64,000 nt of DNA from Variovorax sp. DXTD-1 (GCF_003984625.1 NZ_RWKH01000005.1:62001-126000); one strand, 5' to 3'. Positions 7,538-16,675 are shown, numbered from the stretch's first letter. Program-made: numbers and translations. Notes: generated by a model from the letters alone, not told the origin.

Positions 7538-8314
7538 TCAGGGAATCGCGTCGATCACTAGCTTTTTGCCATCGAGGCGTATTTGCGCCGGCTTGCCGAG
7601 CACCGGGTCGGGCAGCGGCACTTCGTTGGTGCGGTAGATGCCCGCAATGGCTACCAGTTGCGCTTCCATGCAGGTCGAGAAGATGCGCGCCTCGGTGTTG
7701 CCGCGCGCACCGGCAATCGCCTTGCCGCGCAGCGGCGCATACACGTGCACGTTGCCGTCGGCGATGACTTCGGCGCCGAAGCTCACCACTGCCGTCACCA
7801 CCACGTCGCCGCCGCGGGCGTAGACCTGCTGGCCCGAGCGCAGCGGCTTGTCGATCAGCAGGGTGCCATTCGCCGGCACCGGCACTTCCCGAACGATCTG
7901 CGGGGCCTCGCTCGCGGTGGTTGCGGGCGCGGCCGGGGGTGCCGGGGCGCGAGGCGCGGGCGCCACCGGCATGGCCGTCAGCGAGAGGCCGGCGGCGCGG
8001 GCCGCGGCATTCTGGGCGTCGTTGCCCCCGCGCACCGCAATGGGTTGCGTCTGGTGGCGCGCCAAGAGGCCGCGCAGCGCCGCAAAGTCGAGCTCGGCTG
8101 GTCCCTCGCCGCTCTCTTCGTCGGGCTGGAGCTGCGAAAGGTCGATGACCACCGGCTCCTGCTCGAAGAAATCGGGCGAGTCGGCCAGTTGCGCGTCGAG
8201 TGCCTCGGCCAGCACGGCCAGGTCGGCCGTCTTGAGGATCACTGCAATCAGCGGCAGCGTGGCGCTTTTGAATTCGAAAACCGCCTTGGTGCGCGCGGCG
8301 GAGACATCGGCCAT
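7538..8314 (-). CDS. minC: septum site-determining protein MinC
   Basis: 258 residues. Inhibitor of FtsZ polymerisation carried to the membrane by MinD. An N-terminal FtsZ-inhibiting domain (FEFKSATLPLIAVILKTADL) is joined by an Ala/Pro-rich linker (about residues 118-150) to the C-terminal beta-helix that binds MinD, with PLRSGQQVYARGGDVVV, GNVHVYAPLRGKAIAGARGN and ARIFSTCMEAQLVAIAG. The ATG at 8314 gives the family's normal N-terminus; the frame extends 25 codons further without similarity. First gene of minCDE. Confidence 0.96.
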   Translation of the reverse strand: MADVSAARTKAVFEFKSATLPLIAVILKTADLAVLAEALDAQLADSPDFFEQEPVVIDLSQLQPDEESGEGPAELDFAALRGLLARHQTQPIAVRGGNDAQNAAARAAGLSLTAMPVAPAPRAPAPPAAPATTASEAPQIVREVPVPANGTLLIDKPLRSGQQVYARGGDVVVTAVVSFGAEVIADGNVHVYAPLRGKAIAGARGNTEARIFSTCMEAQLVAIAGIYRTNEVPLPDPVLGKPAQIRLDGKKLVIDAIP

Positions 8315-8435
8315 TGGAAAACGTCGGTGCGAAAAGCGTTGGAGTCTAACGGGCGCGGGCTTCGGGCCGGCGACCGGCCCCTTCATCAATCACCCGCAAC
8401 AACACTTCTTGCACGGCGTTTCACTTTTAAAAGGC

Positions 8436-9722
8436 TCAGGCGTTGCGCGCTCGGCCGAGCAGTGCGTAAAGAATGATCGCGCCGAAAGTGGCGGTTCCGA
8501 TGCCGCCCAGAGCGAAGTCGCCGAACTTCAAGGTGAAGTCGGCCGTGCCGATGATCAGCGTGATCGCGGCCACGATCAGGTTCTTGTTCTGCGAAAAATC
8601 GACCCGGTTGTCGACCCAGATCTTGGCGCCGGCAATGGCGATGAGGCCGAACACCACGATGCTCACGCCGCCCATCACCGGCAGAGGAATCGCCTGGATC
8701 AGCGCGCCGAACTTGGGACTGAAGCCCAGCACCAGCGCGATGACGGCCGCCACCACGAACACCGCCGTCGAATAGATGCGCGTGGCCGCCATTACGCCGA
8801 TGTTCTCGGCATAGGTGGTCACGCCCGTGCCGCCGGCGGCGCCGCTCACCACGGTGGCAATGCCGTCGCCGATGAACGCGCGGCCGATGTAGGGGTCGAG
8901 GTTGCGTCCCGTCATGGCGGTGACGGCCTTCAGGTGGCCCAGGTTTTCCGCCACCAGGATGATCGCCACCGGGGCAATCAGCAGCATGGCATTGGTCGTG
9001 AACACCGGCGCGGTGAAGGTCGGCATGCCGAACCAGGCCGCGTTGGCAATGCCGCTCAGGTCCACCGGCTTGCCCATGCCCAGGATGTTCGTCAGCACCG
9101 CATAGACCACGGTGGCAAGGATCAGCCCGACCAGGATCAAGAGGCGCTGCAGCATGCCGCGCGTGAACACCGCCACCAGTCCCACGCAGAGAAAAGTCAC
9201 GGCCTGCATCCACGAATCGAAATTGCTGGCCGCCATGTTCTTGACCGGCACGCTCGCCAGGTTGAGCCCGATCACCGCCACCACGGCGCCCGTGACCACC
9301 GGCGGCATGAAGCGCTCGATCCAGCCCGTGCCGACGGCCTGCACGATGGCGCCGATGAGGATGTAGATCACCCCGCAAGCCACGATGCCGCCGAGCGCCA
9401 CCGCGATGTTGGGGTTGGGCCCCTTGCCCGCATAGCCGGTGGCCGCGATCACCACGCCGATGAACGCGAAGCTCGAGCCCAGGTAGCTGGGCACCTTGCC
9501 GCCCGTCACCAGGAAGAAGATGAGCGTGCCGATGCCGCTCATCAGGATGGCGATGTTGGGGTTGAAGCCCATGAGGATGGGCGCCAGCACCGTGGCGCCG
9601 AACATCGCGATGACGTGCTGAATGCCCATGGCGCCGGTTTGCAGCCAAGGCAGGCGTTCGTCGGGCGCGATGACCGCGCCGCCGGCCAGTGTGGACACCG
9701 GCTTTTCTGTCCAGTTGAACAT
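8436..9722 (-). CDS. NCS2-family uracil/xanthine permease (UraA/RutG-like)
   Basis: 428 residues, with the many hydrophobic segments expected of the 14-helix NCS2 nucleobase:cation symporters. The family's substrate-site stretches are visible: QHVIAMFGATVLAPIL in the first segments, VAENLGHLKAV with the conserved Glu, and GDGIATVVSGAAGGTGVTTYAENIGV with the NxGxxxxT-type motif. The start at 9722 has GAGGAGA upstream. The similarity is greatest to the uracil branch. It stands alone between minC and the thioesterase gene, same strand. Confidence 0.9.
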   Translation of the reverse strand: MFNWTEKPVSTLAGGAVIAPDERLPWLQTGAMGIQHVIAMFGATVLAPILMGFNPNIAILMSGIGTLIFFLVTGGKVPSYLGSSFAFIGVVIAATGYAGKGPNPNIAVALGGIVACGVIYILIGAIVQAVGTGWIERFMPPVVTGAVVAVIGLNLASVPVKNMAASNFDSWMQAVTFLCVGLVAVFTRGMLQRLLILVGLILATVVYAVLTNILGMGKPVDLSGIANAAWFGMPTFTAPVFTTNAMLLIAPVAIILVAENLGHLKAVTAMTGRNLDPYIGRAFIGDGIATVVSGAAGGTGVTTYAENIGVMAATRIYSTAVFVVAAVIALVLGFSPKFGALIQAIPLPVMGGVSIVVFGLIAIAGAKIWVDNRVDFSQNKNLIVAAITLIIGTADFTLKFGDFALGGIGTATFGAIILYALLGRARNA

Positions 9723-9839
9723 TTCTTTCTCCTCTTGTTGGTCGGGCGTGATTGTGGTCGATGAACCTCGCGCTGAACACACCCGCCGGACGAGAAGCAA
9801 GAAGGAAGCCGCGGCGGCCGGAGCCCGCCGCGCCGTACC

Positions 9840-10262
9840 TCAGCGCGGCTGCAGCACCGCCATCGTGATGCGCGACACGCAGGTCAGCTCGCCCGCCTCG
9901 TTCGTCAGGTCGATCTGCCAGACCTGCGTGCTGCGGCCGCGGTGCACCGGCCGCGCGGTGCCGGTGACCCAGCCGCTGGTGACCGCCCGGATGTGATTGG
10001 CGTTGATGTCCAGGCCCACGGCCCGGTCGCCTTCGGGCGCCGAATAGTGCGCGCCGCACGAGCCCAGCGTTTCGGCCAGCACCACCGACACGCCGCCATG
10101 CAGGATGCCGTAGGGCTGGCGGGTGCGCTCGTCCACCGGCACGCGGGCGCGGATGAAGTCGTCGCCCACCTCCAGAAACTCCATGCCGAGCGTGGAAACG
10201 GCGGTGCCGACGTGGTTGCGGGTGAGCTCTTCGACCGAGATCTCTTTCTTCCAGATGCGCAT
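9840..10262 (-). CDS. hotdog-fold acyl-CoA thioesterase (PaaI/YdiI/EntH type)
   Basis: 140 residues, one hotdog domain. The catalytic signature YGILHGGVSVVLAET places His55 and Glu64 where EntH/YdiI-type enzymes have their His and catalytic Glu. GLDINANHIRAV and TGTARPVHRGRSTQVW follow in the conserved order. Members hydrolyse aromatic or short acyl-CoA thioesters, including 1,4-dihydroxy-2-naphthoyl-CoA or stalled aryl-CoAs; which applies here is not visible. It is divergent from the AsmA-like gene with an 84-base gap. Confidence 0.85.
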   Translation of the reverse strand: MRIWKKEISVEELTRNHVGTAVSTLGMEFLEVGDDFIRARVPVDERTRQPYGILHGGVSVVLAETLGSCGAHYSAPEGDRAVGLDINANHIRAVTSGWVTGTARPVHRGRSTQVWQIDLTNEAGELTCVSRITMAVLQPR

Positions 10263-10346
10263 TCGTTTTCTCCGGTACGGATGTGCTGGAAACTATAGCG
10301 ATGGCGGCTGACAATGGCAGTCTCCTTTGCGTGCTAACTTGCTGCG

Positions 10347-11693
10347 ATGAAGCGCCCTCTCAGACTCTGGCTTGCCGGCATTGCCGCGGTCCTGCTGCTC
10401 GGGGCCGGGGTGCTGGTGTGGGTGGTGAGCACCCGCTTGCCCAGCGACGAAGAGGTGGCGGTCCGGATTTCCGAAGCCTTCGAAAAGCGCTTTGGCGTTG
10501 GCCTGAAAGTGGGCAGTGCGCATTGGGCGCTGCTGCCGGCGCCCGTGCTCGTGCTTTCCAACGTCGCGACCGACCAGCCCCGCCCGATCACGCTGCGCCG
10601 CATCACCCTCCAGTTCAAGCTCGGTGAGCTGCTGCGCCGCGTCGTCGCCCTCGACGAGGCCGAGATCGAAAGCCTGGTGCTGCCGCGCGAATCGTTCCGC
10701 GCATTTCGCGGCAAGGGCCCCAAGCCGAAGGAGGGCGGCAATATCGTCGCGTTGCCCGCGCCCTGGACGCTGGCCCCGGTGCCGCTGGAGAAGCTGCGCT
10801 GGCGCGACGTGGTCTGGATCGACCGGCGCGACATCGCGCTGGCCTACGACGGCGAGATCAGCTTCGACGCCAACTGGCGGCCCCGCCAGGCGCGCCTCGA
10901 ACGCGCCGGCGCATCGCCTCCTGCCCGGCTGCGCCTGGACCGTGCCGCGGCAGGACAGGACCGGTGGCGCACCCGCATCGACGCGGGCGGCGGCACGTGG
11001 AACGGTGTCACTCTGCTGGAAACGCTGCCGGAAGACAGGCTGCGCGTGTCGGCCGAACTCGAACCTCGCCAGATCGACCTCGGAGGACTGGTGCAAGCCT
11101 TTGGCCGGCGCACGGCGGTCGCCGGCAAGGTTTCCGGCTTTTCCACGCTGGTGGCCGAGGCCGGCGACCTGGGTGGGCTGATCCGCGGCATGCGCACCCG
11201 CACCACCTTTTCGGTCCGCCCCGCCACGCTCACCGGGCTGGACCTGGCGAAGACGGTGCTCACCGCGGGCACCGAGCGCAGCGGCACCACGCCGCTCGAC
11301 GAGCTCACCGGCACCCTCGAAACGCAGGGCACCGAAGACGGCATCGTGCTGCGCTACACCAACCTCAAGGCGCGATCGGGCGTGCTCACCGCCAGCGGCA
11401 ACCTGCGGTTCTTCAATCGCAAGCTGGACGGCGAGCTGGCGGTCGATATCGTCGACGGCGTGGTGGGCATGCCGCTCAAGATCGGCGGCACCGCCAGCGA
11501 CCCCGAGATTTCGCTGACCGGCGGTGCGCTGGCCGGCGCCGCGGTCGGCACCGCGGTGCTGCCGGGCGTGGGCACGGCCATCGGCGCGCGCGTGGGACAG
11601 CAGGTGGAAAAGCTGTTCGGCGCCGAAGAGCCCGCAAAGAAGAAAAAAGCCCCACCGCCGCGGCCCCCCAAGCCACCTGCGGTGTCGCGCTGA
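10347..11693 (+). CDS. AsmA-family protein
   Basis: 448 residues. An N-terminal signal anchor (RLWLAGIAAVLLLGAGVLVWVV, shown as separate blocks) is followed by an AsmA-like beta-rich region (VGLKVGSAHWALLPAPVLVL, ITLRRITLQFKLGELL) and a C-terminal AsmA_2-type domain (LKARSGVLTASGNLRFFNRK). The end has a Gly/Ala-rich hydrophobic stretch (GALAGAAVGTAVLPGVGTA) and a Lys/Pro tail. AsmA-like proteins sit in the inner membrane facing the periplasm and are linked to lipid transport between the two membranes. It converges with the acyl-CoA synthetase gene, 4 bases apart. Confidence 0.85.
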   Translation: MKRPLRLWLAGIAAVLLLGAGVLVWVVSTRLPSDEEVAVRISEAFEKRFGVGLKVGSAHWALLPAPVLVLSNVATDQPRPITLRRITLQFKLGELLRRVVALDEAEIESLVLPRESFRAFRGKGPKPKEGGNIVALPAPWTLAPVPLEKLRWRDVVWIDRRDIALAYDGEISFDANWRPRQARLERAGASPPARLRLDRAAAGQDRWRTRIDAGGGTWNGVTLLETLPEDRLRVSAELEPRQIDLGGLVQAFGRRTAVAGKVSGFSTLVAEAGDLGGLIRGMRTRTTFSVRPATLTGLDLAKTVLTAGTERSGTTPLDELTGTLETQGTEDGIVLRYTNLKARSGVLTASGNLRFFNRKLDGELAVDIVDGVVGMPLKIGGTASDPEISLTGGALAGAAVGTAVLPGVGTAIGARVGQQVEKLFGAEEPAKKKKAPPPRPPKPPAVSR

Positions 11694-11697
11694 CGCT

Positions 11698-13506
11698 TCA
11701 ATCGCGCGGGCGTATCACCTGCAGGTCGTGGTGGGCGCCGGCATGCAGCCGTGCCACGTCGGCCGCGCGCCGCGTGAGCACCGCGCGCTGGTTGATGTAG
11801 CCCTTGTCGGTGATCTCGCCCGCATCGAGGCTCGGCGCCTCTGTAAGCACCAGCGCACGCGTGGGGCACTGAGAAGACCCCGCGCCCTCATCGCGCAGCG
11901 CGCGCAGCACGTCCGCAATTCGCGCGGCGAGTGCCTGCGGCGCAGCCTGGGGAGCGGCAAACACCAGCATGCCGATCTCGTCGCTGTCGTGGCCGGTGAG
12001 CACCACGTCCTGCGCATGCGGCGCCAGCATCGACACCAGCTTGACGCGCAGGGTACCCACCGACACCCAGGTGCCGCTCGAGAGCTTGAAGTCTTCGGCC
12101 ACGCGGCCGTTGAAGACCACGCCGCGTTCGGGCCGGCCGGCGTCGGTCAGGTAGCCCGCATCGCCGATGCGGTAGTAGCCCTCTTCATCGAACGCCTCCG
12201 CCGTTTCGCGCGGCGCATGGCGGTAGCCCGGAAACACCGAGACGCCCTTGACGCGCATCTCGAGCTTCTGCCCGTTGGGCACGAACTTGAGCTCGAGCCC
12301 CGGCAGCGGCGCGCCAATGCAGCCCGCCCCGTCGAGCTTCCAGTGCGCCGAGGTGATGGCGGGCGAAGTCTCGGTCGCTCCCCACGAGGTGGTGAGCCAC
12401 AGCGGCCGCTCGGGCCGCACGCGCTTGGCCACCGCTTCGAGCCGCTGCCAGGTCGAGGGCGCGAGCGCCGCCGCCGCATAGAAGGCCAGCCGCAGCCGCG
12501 AGAACACCTCGGCCGCGAGTGCATCGTCGGTTTCGAAAAACGGCAGCAGCATGTCGAACCCGCGCGGCACGTTGAACAGCAGCGTGGGCTTTACCTCGCG
12601 CAGGTTGCGCACGGTCTTTTCGATGAGCCCCGGCGCAGGCCGGCCCTCGTCGATGTACAGCGCGCCGCCGTGGCACAGCACCATGTTCAGGTTGTGGTTG
12701 GCGCCGAAGGTGTGGCTCCAGGGCAGCCAGTCGACCAGCACCGGTTTTTCCTGCGTGAGGAAGCGCCAGGTCTGCGTCATCATCTGCTGATTGGCACACA
12801 GCATGCGGTGCGTGTTGATCACCACCTTCGGCTTGCCCGTGGAACCCGAGGTCAGCAGGTACTTGGCGTGGGTGTCGGGCAGCACGGCCTGGTAGGCCTG
12901 CATCACGGCCGGTGTTTCGCTGGCTTCGAGAAACTGCGCAACGGGCAGGGCGCCGGCGTGTGCATCGGCATTGCGGCTGAACACCGCCACCGCCTCCACG
13001 CCGCAGCCCGCGAGCGCACCGCCGTACACCTTGGCATCCGATGCATAGATCAATGCCGGTTGCAGCGCCTGCAGCATGCCGTGCAGCCGCGACGGATCTT
13101 TTGCCATGCGCGAATAGGCGCTCGAGAGCGAGCACGCCGTGCGGCCGATGTGCATGGCCGCGAGCATCAGCACCGCATGGTCGATCGAATTATCCGAAAG
13201 GATCGCGATGGGTTTGCCCTCGGGCAGCTTCAGGTCGAGCAGCGCCTGCGCCACCGCACCCACGGCCTGGCGCAGCGCGCGGTAGTCGAGCCTGCGCCAG
13301 CCTTCGCCGCTCTCGTCGCGCTCCGCAAAGGCCAGCGCCTCGGGCGTTTCGCGCGCCCAGCGCTCGATCCATTCGCCGATGCAGCGCGCATAGGGCCGCA
13401 GGGCCACCGGTGAACGCAGCGCGAAGGAGCCGTCGTCGAAGTCGATGCGCACCGTGCGGGGCGGGGCAATCTGGCTCTCGTCCAGGAGGAAGTCGTCGTC
13501 GGTCAT
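11698..13506 (-). CDS. acyl-CoA synthetase of the feruloyl-CoA synthetase group
   Basis: 602 residues, an adenylate-forming enzyme: it activates a carboxylic acid with ATP and joins it to CoA. The ATP-binding P-loop is in YLLTSGSTGKPKVVINTH, the second core motif in LTTSWGATETSPAI, and the hinge/adenine motif in YYRIGDAGYLTDAGRPERGV. The N-terminal part (RYARCIGEWIERWA, FAERDESGEGWRRLDYR) and the length match feruloyl-CoA synthases used in hydroxycinnamate breakdown. No vanillin-forming hydratase/aldolase is adjacent. It is followed on the same strand (upstream) by the dehydrogenase, Bug and BKACE genes, so it may belong to that pathway. Confidence 0.8.
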   Translation of the reverse strand: MTDDDFLLDESQIAPPRTVRIDFDDGSFALRSPVALRPYARCIGEWIERWARETPEALAFAERDESGEGWRRLDYRALRQAVGAVAQALLDLKLPEGKPIAILSDNSIDHAVLMLAAMHIGRTACSLSSAYSRMAKDPSRLHGMLQALQPALIYASDAKVYGGALAGCGVEAVAVFSRNADAHAGALPVAQFLEASETPAVMQAYQAVLPDTHAKYLLTSGSTGKPKVVINTHRMLCANQQMMTQTWRFLTQEKPVLVDWLPWSHTFGANHNLNMVLCHGGALYIDEGRPAPGLIEKTVRNLREVKPTLLFNVPRGFDMLLPFFETDDALAAEVFSRLRLAFYAAAALAPSTWQRLEAVAKRVRPERPLWLTTSWGATETSPAITSAHWKLDGAGCIGAPLPGLELKFVPNGQKLEMRVKGVSVFPGYRHAPRETAEAFDEEGYYRIGDAGYLTDAGRPERGVVFNGRVAEDFKLSSGTWVSVGTLRVKLVSMLAPHAQDVVLTGHDSDEIGMLVFAAPQAAPQALAARIADVLRALRDEGAGSSQCPTRALVLTEAPSLDAGEITDKGYINQRAVLTRRAADVARLHAGAHHDLQVIRPRD

Positions 13507-13524
13507 ATGCGGTCGCTGCCGGGC

Positions 13525-13598
13525 CGCCCCAAAGCGAACCGCGCCTCCCCCACGGGGGGTGGCGAAGCACACGAAGTGGCAAGCCGGGGGGCAGTCAT
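13525..13598 (+). repeat. short GC-rich palindromic repeat (ACACGAAGTG family), copy 1
   Basis: Pattern: GGGCCGCCCC, a spacer, a CCCCC/GGGGG hairpin, ACACGAAGTG, then GGGGGGC. It fills the gap between the acyl-CoA synthetase start and the dehydrogenase stop. The same order of blocks is found near 18281, 21160, 29948 (reverse) and 43381. Confidence 0.7.
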
Positions 13599-13600
13599 TT

Positions 13601-14542
13601 CTAGTCGAGTCTGCCGGTGTCGGCTTTGGCGCGAATCAGGTCTAACAGCAGGATGTCCCGCGCGGCTTCCAGGTCGGAAACGCGCCGCGCACCCAGTTCC
13701 TCGGCCACGCCTTGCGTCACCTGCTGCTTGAGGTCAGGCGTCATCGACGGCGCACCGAGGTCCTTCCACCAGTCCTCGATCGGCCCGCCCAGGTGCGCGA
13801 GCACGTGTTCGATGCCGCCCGCACCGCCGGAGAGATGCAGGTTCATGAACGGCCCCATCACCGCCCAGCGCAGGCCCGGGCCGTGCGCAATGGCGGCGTC
13901 GATATCGGCCACGCTCGCCACGCCTTCGTTGACCAGGTGAAAGGCTTCGCGCCAGAGCGCGGCCTGCAGCCGGTTTGCAATGTGGCCCTTGATCTCGCGC
14001 TTCACGTGGATCGGCCGCTTGCCGATGGCCGCATAGAACGCCATCGTGCGTTCGATGGTTTCGGCCGAAGTGCGCTCGCCGCCCACTACTTCCACCAGCG
14101 GAATCAGGTGCGGCGGATTGAACGGATGGCCCAGCACCACGCGTTCCGGGTGCTTGCACTCGGCCTGCACCGCGCTGATGGCCAGCCCCGAGGAACTCGA
14201 CGCCAGAATAGCCTGAGCCGGTGCGGCCTCGTCCATGCGCCGGAACAGGTCCGTCTTGAAATCCAGCCGCTCGGGGCCGCTCTCCTGCACGAAGTCGGCG
14301 TGCGCCACGGCGTCTTCAAGCCGGGCGTGAAAGCGCAGCCGCCCGGCCGAAGCCCCGGCAGCCAGGCCGAAGCGTTCAAGCGTCGGCCAATGCGCGGCCA
14401 CCGCCGCGCGCAGCCGCGCCTCGGCATCGGGCGAGGGATCGGTGGCGTCCACGTCCAGGCCCTTTGCCAGGAAGAAGGAGGCCCAGCTGGCGCCGATGAC
14501 GCCCGTAGCAACCACCGCCACGCGTTTCGGAGTCAGTTCCAT
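13601..14542 (-). CDS. 3-hydroxyacyl-CoA / carnitine dehydrogenase-like oxidoreductase
   Basis: 313 residues, the length of single-unit 3-hydroxybutyryl-CoA and L-carnitine dehydrogenases, which oxidise a 3-hydroxy acid (or its CoA ester) with NAD. Features: a Rossmann N-terminus (VAVVATGVIGASW), LASSSSGLAIS, GHPFNPPHLIPLVEVVGG with the catalytic His, and the Asn in HIANRLQAALWREAFHLV. The C-terminal pattern GPGLRWAVMGPFM is typical of the carnitine-dehydrogenase side of the family. Odd: the first Gly of GxGxxG is Ala12. GAGG 8 bases upstream favours the ATG at 14542 over 14548. It lies between acyl-CoA synthetase and Bug genes in an apparent operon with BKACE. Confidence 0.85.
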   Translation of the reverse strand: MELTPKRVAVVATGVIGASWASFFLAKGLDVDATDPSPDAEARLRAAVAAHWPTLERFGLAAGASAGRLRFHARLEDAVAHADFVQESGPERLDFKTDLFRRMDEAAPAQAILASSSSGLAISAVQAECKHPERVVLGHPFNPPHLIPLVEVVGGERTSAETIERTMAFYAAIGKRPIHVKREIKGHIANRLQAALWREAFHLVNEGVASVADIDAAIAHGPGLRWAVMGPFMNLHLSGGAGGIEHVLAHLGGPIEDWWKDLGAPSMTPDLKQQVTQGVAEELGARRVSDLEAARDILLLDLIRAKADTGRLD

Positions 14543-14552
14543 TCGCATCGCC

Positions 14553-15545
14553 TCAGGAATCCGCCGTGAAGCCGATCTTCTTCACCAGCGGCCCCCAGCG
14601 CTCCGCCTCGGCCCGCTGCGAACGTGCCATCTCCTCGGCCGTGGAGCCCTGGGCGATCAGTCCGACCACGGCCAGGCTGTCAGTCACCACCTTTTCCTTG
14701 ATGGCCGCGTTGATCGCGGCATTGGCCGCGGCCACCACGCTGGCGGGGGTTTTGGCCGGTGCGTAGAAGCCGAACCACTCTTCGGTGGTCAGCTCGCCGA
14801 AGCCCTGTTCTGCAAAGGTCGGCACCTCCGGCGAGAAGGGCGAGCGCGCCTTGCCCGATGTGGCAATCAGCCGCAGCTTGCCGGCCTTGTGGTTGGGAAT
14901 GAAGTCGCCGCTGGGCGTGACCATGGCGGCAATCTGCCCGCCCACCACATCGGTCACGCCTGGGATCGAGCCGCGGTAGGGCACGTGCTTCAGGTCCACT
15001 CCGTTGTTCAGGCCCAGCAGCGCGCCGATGAAGTGCGGCGTGGAGCCGGCCGCCGGCGAGCCGTAGCTGGCTTGGTTCGGGTTGGCCTTGGCCCAGGCGA
15101 GAAAGTCTTTCACCGTGCGCACATCGGGCGGCACCAGCGGGCCGACCGCCAGGCCGTGGTGCATGACGGCGGCGATCGACACCGGCACGAAGTCCTTGCT
15201 CGGGTCGTAGCTGAGCTTGCTGTAGATGTGCGGATAGATCGAGGTGCACGAGAACGGCGACAGCGCCAGCACGCTACCGTCGGCCGGCGCGCTTTTCAGG
15301 GTTTCGAGCGCGATGCGGCCGCCCGCTCCCGGCTTGTTTTCGACCACCGCCACGTTGCGGGTATAGGCAGAGCCCGCGAGCTTTTCGCCCACGCGGCGCG
15401 CCACGCTGTCGCCCGAGCTGCCGGCCGGAAAGCCGTAGTAGATCTTGACCTGCTCGAGCGCCTGGGCCAGCGCGGCCAAGGGCGAGAGGGTGCCCAGCGC
15501 GGTGGCTGCGCCCAGCGTGTGGAGGAAGTGGCGGCGGTTGTTCAT
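14553..15545 (-). CDS. Bug/TctC-family tripartite tricarboxylate receptor protein
   Basis: 330 residues. Periplasmic high-affinity binding protein of the Bordetella uptake gene family. The signal peptide has a twin-arginine-like start (MNNRRHFLHTLGAATALG) with cleavage after LAQA. The mature protein opens with IYYGFPAGSSGDSVARRVGE, contains VENKPGAGGRIALETLK and HVPYRGSIPGVTDVVGGQI, the usual Bug landmarks for binding a carboxylate through main-chain groups. No TctA/TctB membrane genes are adjacent, as is common for orphan Bug proteins in this group. It is 10 bases from the dehydrogenase and shares the operon, so its ligand is probably the pathway substrate. Confidence 0.9.
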   Translation of the reverse strand: MNNRRHFLHTLGAATALGTLSPLAALAQALEQVKIYYGFPAGSSGDSVARRVGEKLAGSAYTRNVAVVENKPGAGGRIALETLKSAPADGSVLALSPFSCTSIYPHIYSKLSYDPSKDFVPVSIAAVMHHGLAVGPLVPPDVRTVKDFLAWAKANPNQASYGSPAAGSTPHFIGALLGLNNGVDLKHVPYRGSIPGVTDVVGGQIAAMVTPSGDFIPNHKAGKLRLIATSGKARSPFSPEVPTFAEQGFGELTTEEWFGFYAPAKTPASVVAAANAAINAAIKEKVVTDSLAVVGLIAQGSTAEEMARSQRAEAERWGPLVKKIGFTADS

Positions 15546-15606
15546 GGCATGTCTCCTGTTTTTTTGGCAGGTATCTGGCAAGGTTCTGCGGGGCCGATCG
15601 GCCGCT

Positions 15607-16530
15607 TCAACGCGGCGCGAACTCGGGGCGCGGCCCGCCTCTGCGCGGCAGTCCCATCATCTGCCTTGCTTCGGCCGGCGTGGCCACTTCCATGTCGAGC
15701 TCATGGATAACGCGCACGATGCGTTCGGTCAGCTGCACGTTGGTGGCGAGCTCGCCCTGGCGGAAATAAAGGTTGTCTTCCAGGCCCACGCGCGCATGCC
15801 CGCCCAGCAGCAGCGCCGCCACGTTGGCCTCCAGCTGCGAGGTGCCAATGCCGCTCACGCCGAAGATGCTGCCCTTGGGCAGGGTGTCGACCATCATCTG
15901 CAGGAAGCGCGGCGAATACGGCATCGCGTTCTGGAAGTTGCGGTGCACGTTCATCACCAGGTTGATGAAGTAGGGCTCGTCGTCGTGGCCCTCTCCGATC
16001 AGCGTGGTCGTGTCCTGCAGGATGTGCGTGGGGCTGAACACCTCCCACTCGGGCTTGATGCCGCGCGCCTTCATGCCGGCCGCCAGCTCGCGGCCGCGGG
16101 TAATGGGCGTGTCCATCAGGATCTGCCTGCCCTCGAAGCTCAGGTTCAGGGTGGTCGCATCCAGCGTGCACATCTCGGCGCCCGCGTCCATGCCCTTGAT
16201 GCGCTCTTCCCACGCAATCTCCCAGCGGTCGCCCGCCAGCGGCTTCACCATGTCGCCATGCACCCCGCCGCCGGTGGAGTTGTTGATGACGATGTCGCAG
16301 CCGGCGTTGCGGATGCGGCTGTTGATGTCGCGGTACACCTCGGCGTCGCAGGTGGCGCCGTCGTCGGGCCGCCGCGCGTGGATGGCCGCCACGCTGGCGC
16401 CCGCGTTCCAGCAGCGCAGCACGTCGGCCGCGATTTCGGCGGGTTGGGTGGGAAGGTGCGGGTTCTGCGATTTGTGCGCCATGCCGCCCGTGGGGGCAAT
16501 GGTCACGATCACTTTGCGCTTCGACGACAT
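15607..16530 (-). CDS. BKACE (DUF849) beta-keto acid cleavage enzyme
   Basis: 307 residues. BKACE enzymes condense acetyl-CoA with a beta-keto acid and release acetoacetate and a new acyl-CoA; the founding member acts on 3-keto-5-aminohexanoate. The TIM-barrel features are present: [60 protein letters not shown] and [10 protein letters not shown]. One metal position differs: in the usual HxH motif the first residue is Ala49 and only His51 remains, so this is a divergent clade or has altered chemistry. It is the first gene of the leftward unit and is divergent from a Crp-family regulator. Confidence 0.82.
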   Translation of the reverse strand: MSSKRKVIVTIAPTGGMAHKSQNPHLPTQPAEIAADVLRCWNAGASVAAIHARRPDDGATCDAEVYRDINSRIRNAGCDIVINNSTGGGVHGDMVKPLAGDRWEIAWEERIKGMDAGAEMCTLDATTLNLSFEGRQILMDTPITRGRELAAGMKARGIKPEWEVFSPTHILQDTTTLIGEGHDDEPYFINLVMNVHRNFQNAMPYSPRFLQMMVDTLPKGSIFGVSGIGTSQLEANVAALLLGGHARVGLEDNLYFRQGELATNVQLTERIVRVIHELDMEVATPAEARQMMGLPRRGGPRPEFAPR

Positions 16531-16635
16531 GCTCCGGGTCTCCTGGTGTCTTCGTTCATGAGGGGCGCGCTATTATTTTTTGGAGGCGCAGGCACACTCA
16601 GTCATTGCGACGACATTTGGAGTCAGGGTTTACGC

Positions 16636-16657
16636 GGCGCGGCCCCTTTTCCGCGCC
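16636..16657. promoter_or_regulatory. inverted repeat upstream of the Crp-family gene
   Basis: GGCGCGG-N8-CCGCGCC, a perfect 7+7 inverted repeat 18 bases before the ATG at 16676 and in the 145-base divergent region between BKACE and the regulator. It could be an operator, or a hairpin in the leader RNA. It does not resemble a Crp or Fnr site. Confidence 0.4.
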
Positions 16658-16675
16658 ATCAGGAGCTTTCTTTTC

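Noticed and set aside
7848-9764. A 638-codon plus-strand frame opposite minC and the NCS2 permease
   Set aside because: Antisense to conserved genes, and Arg/His-rich without domains.
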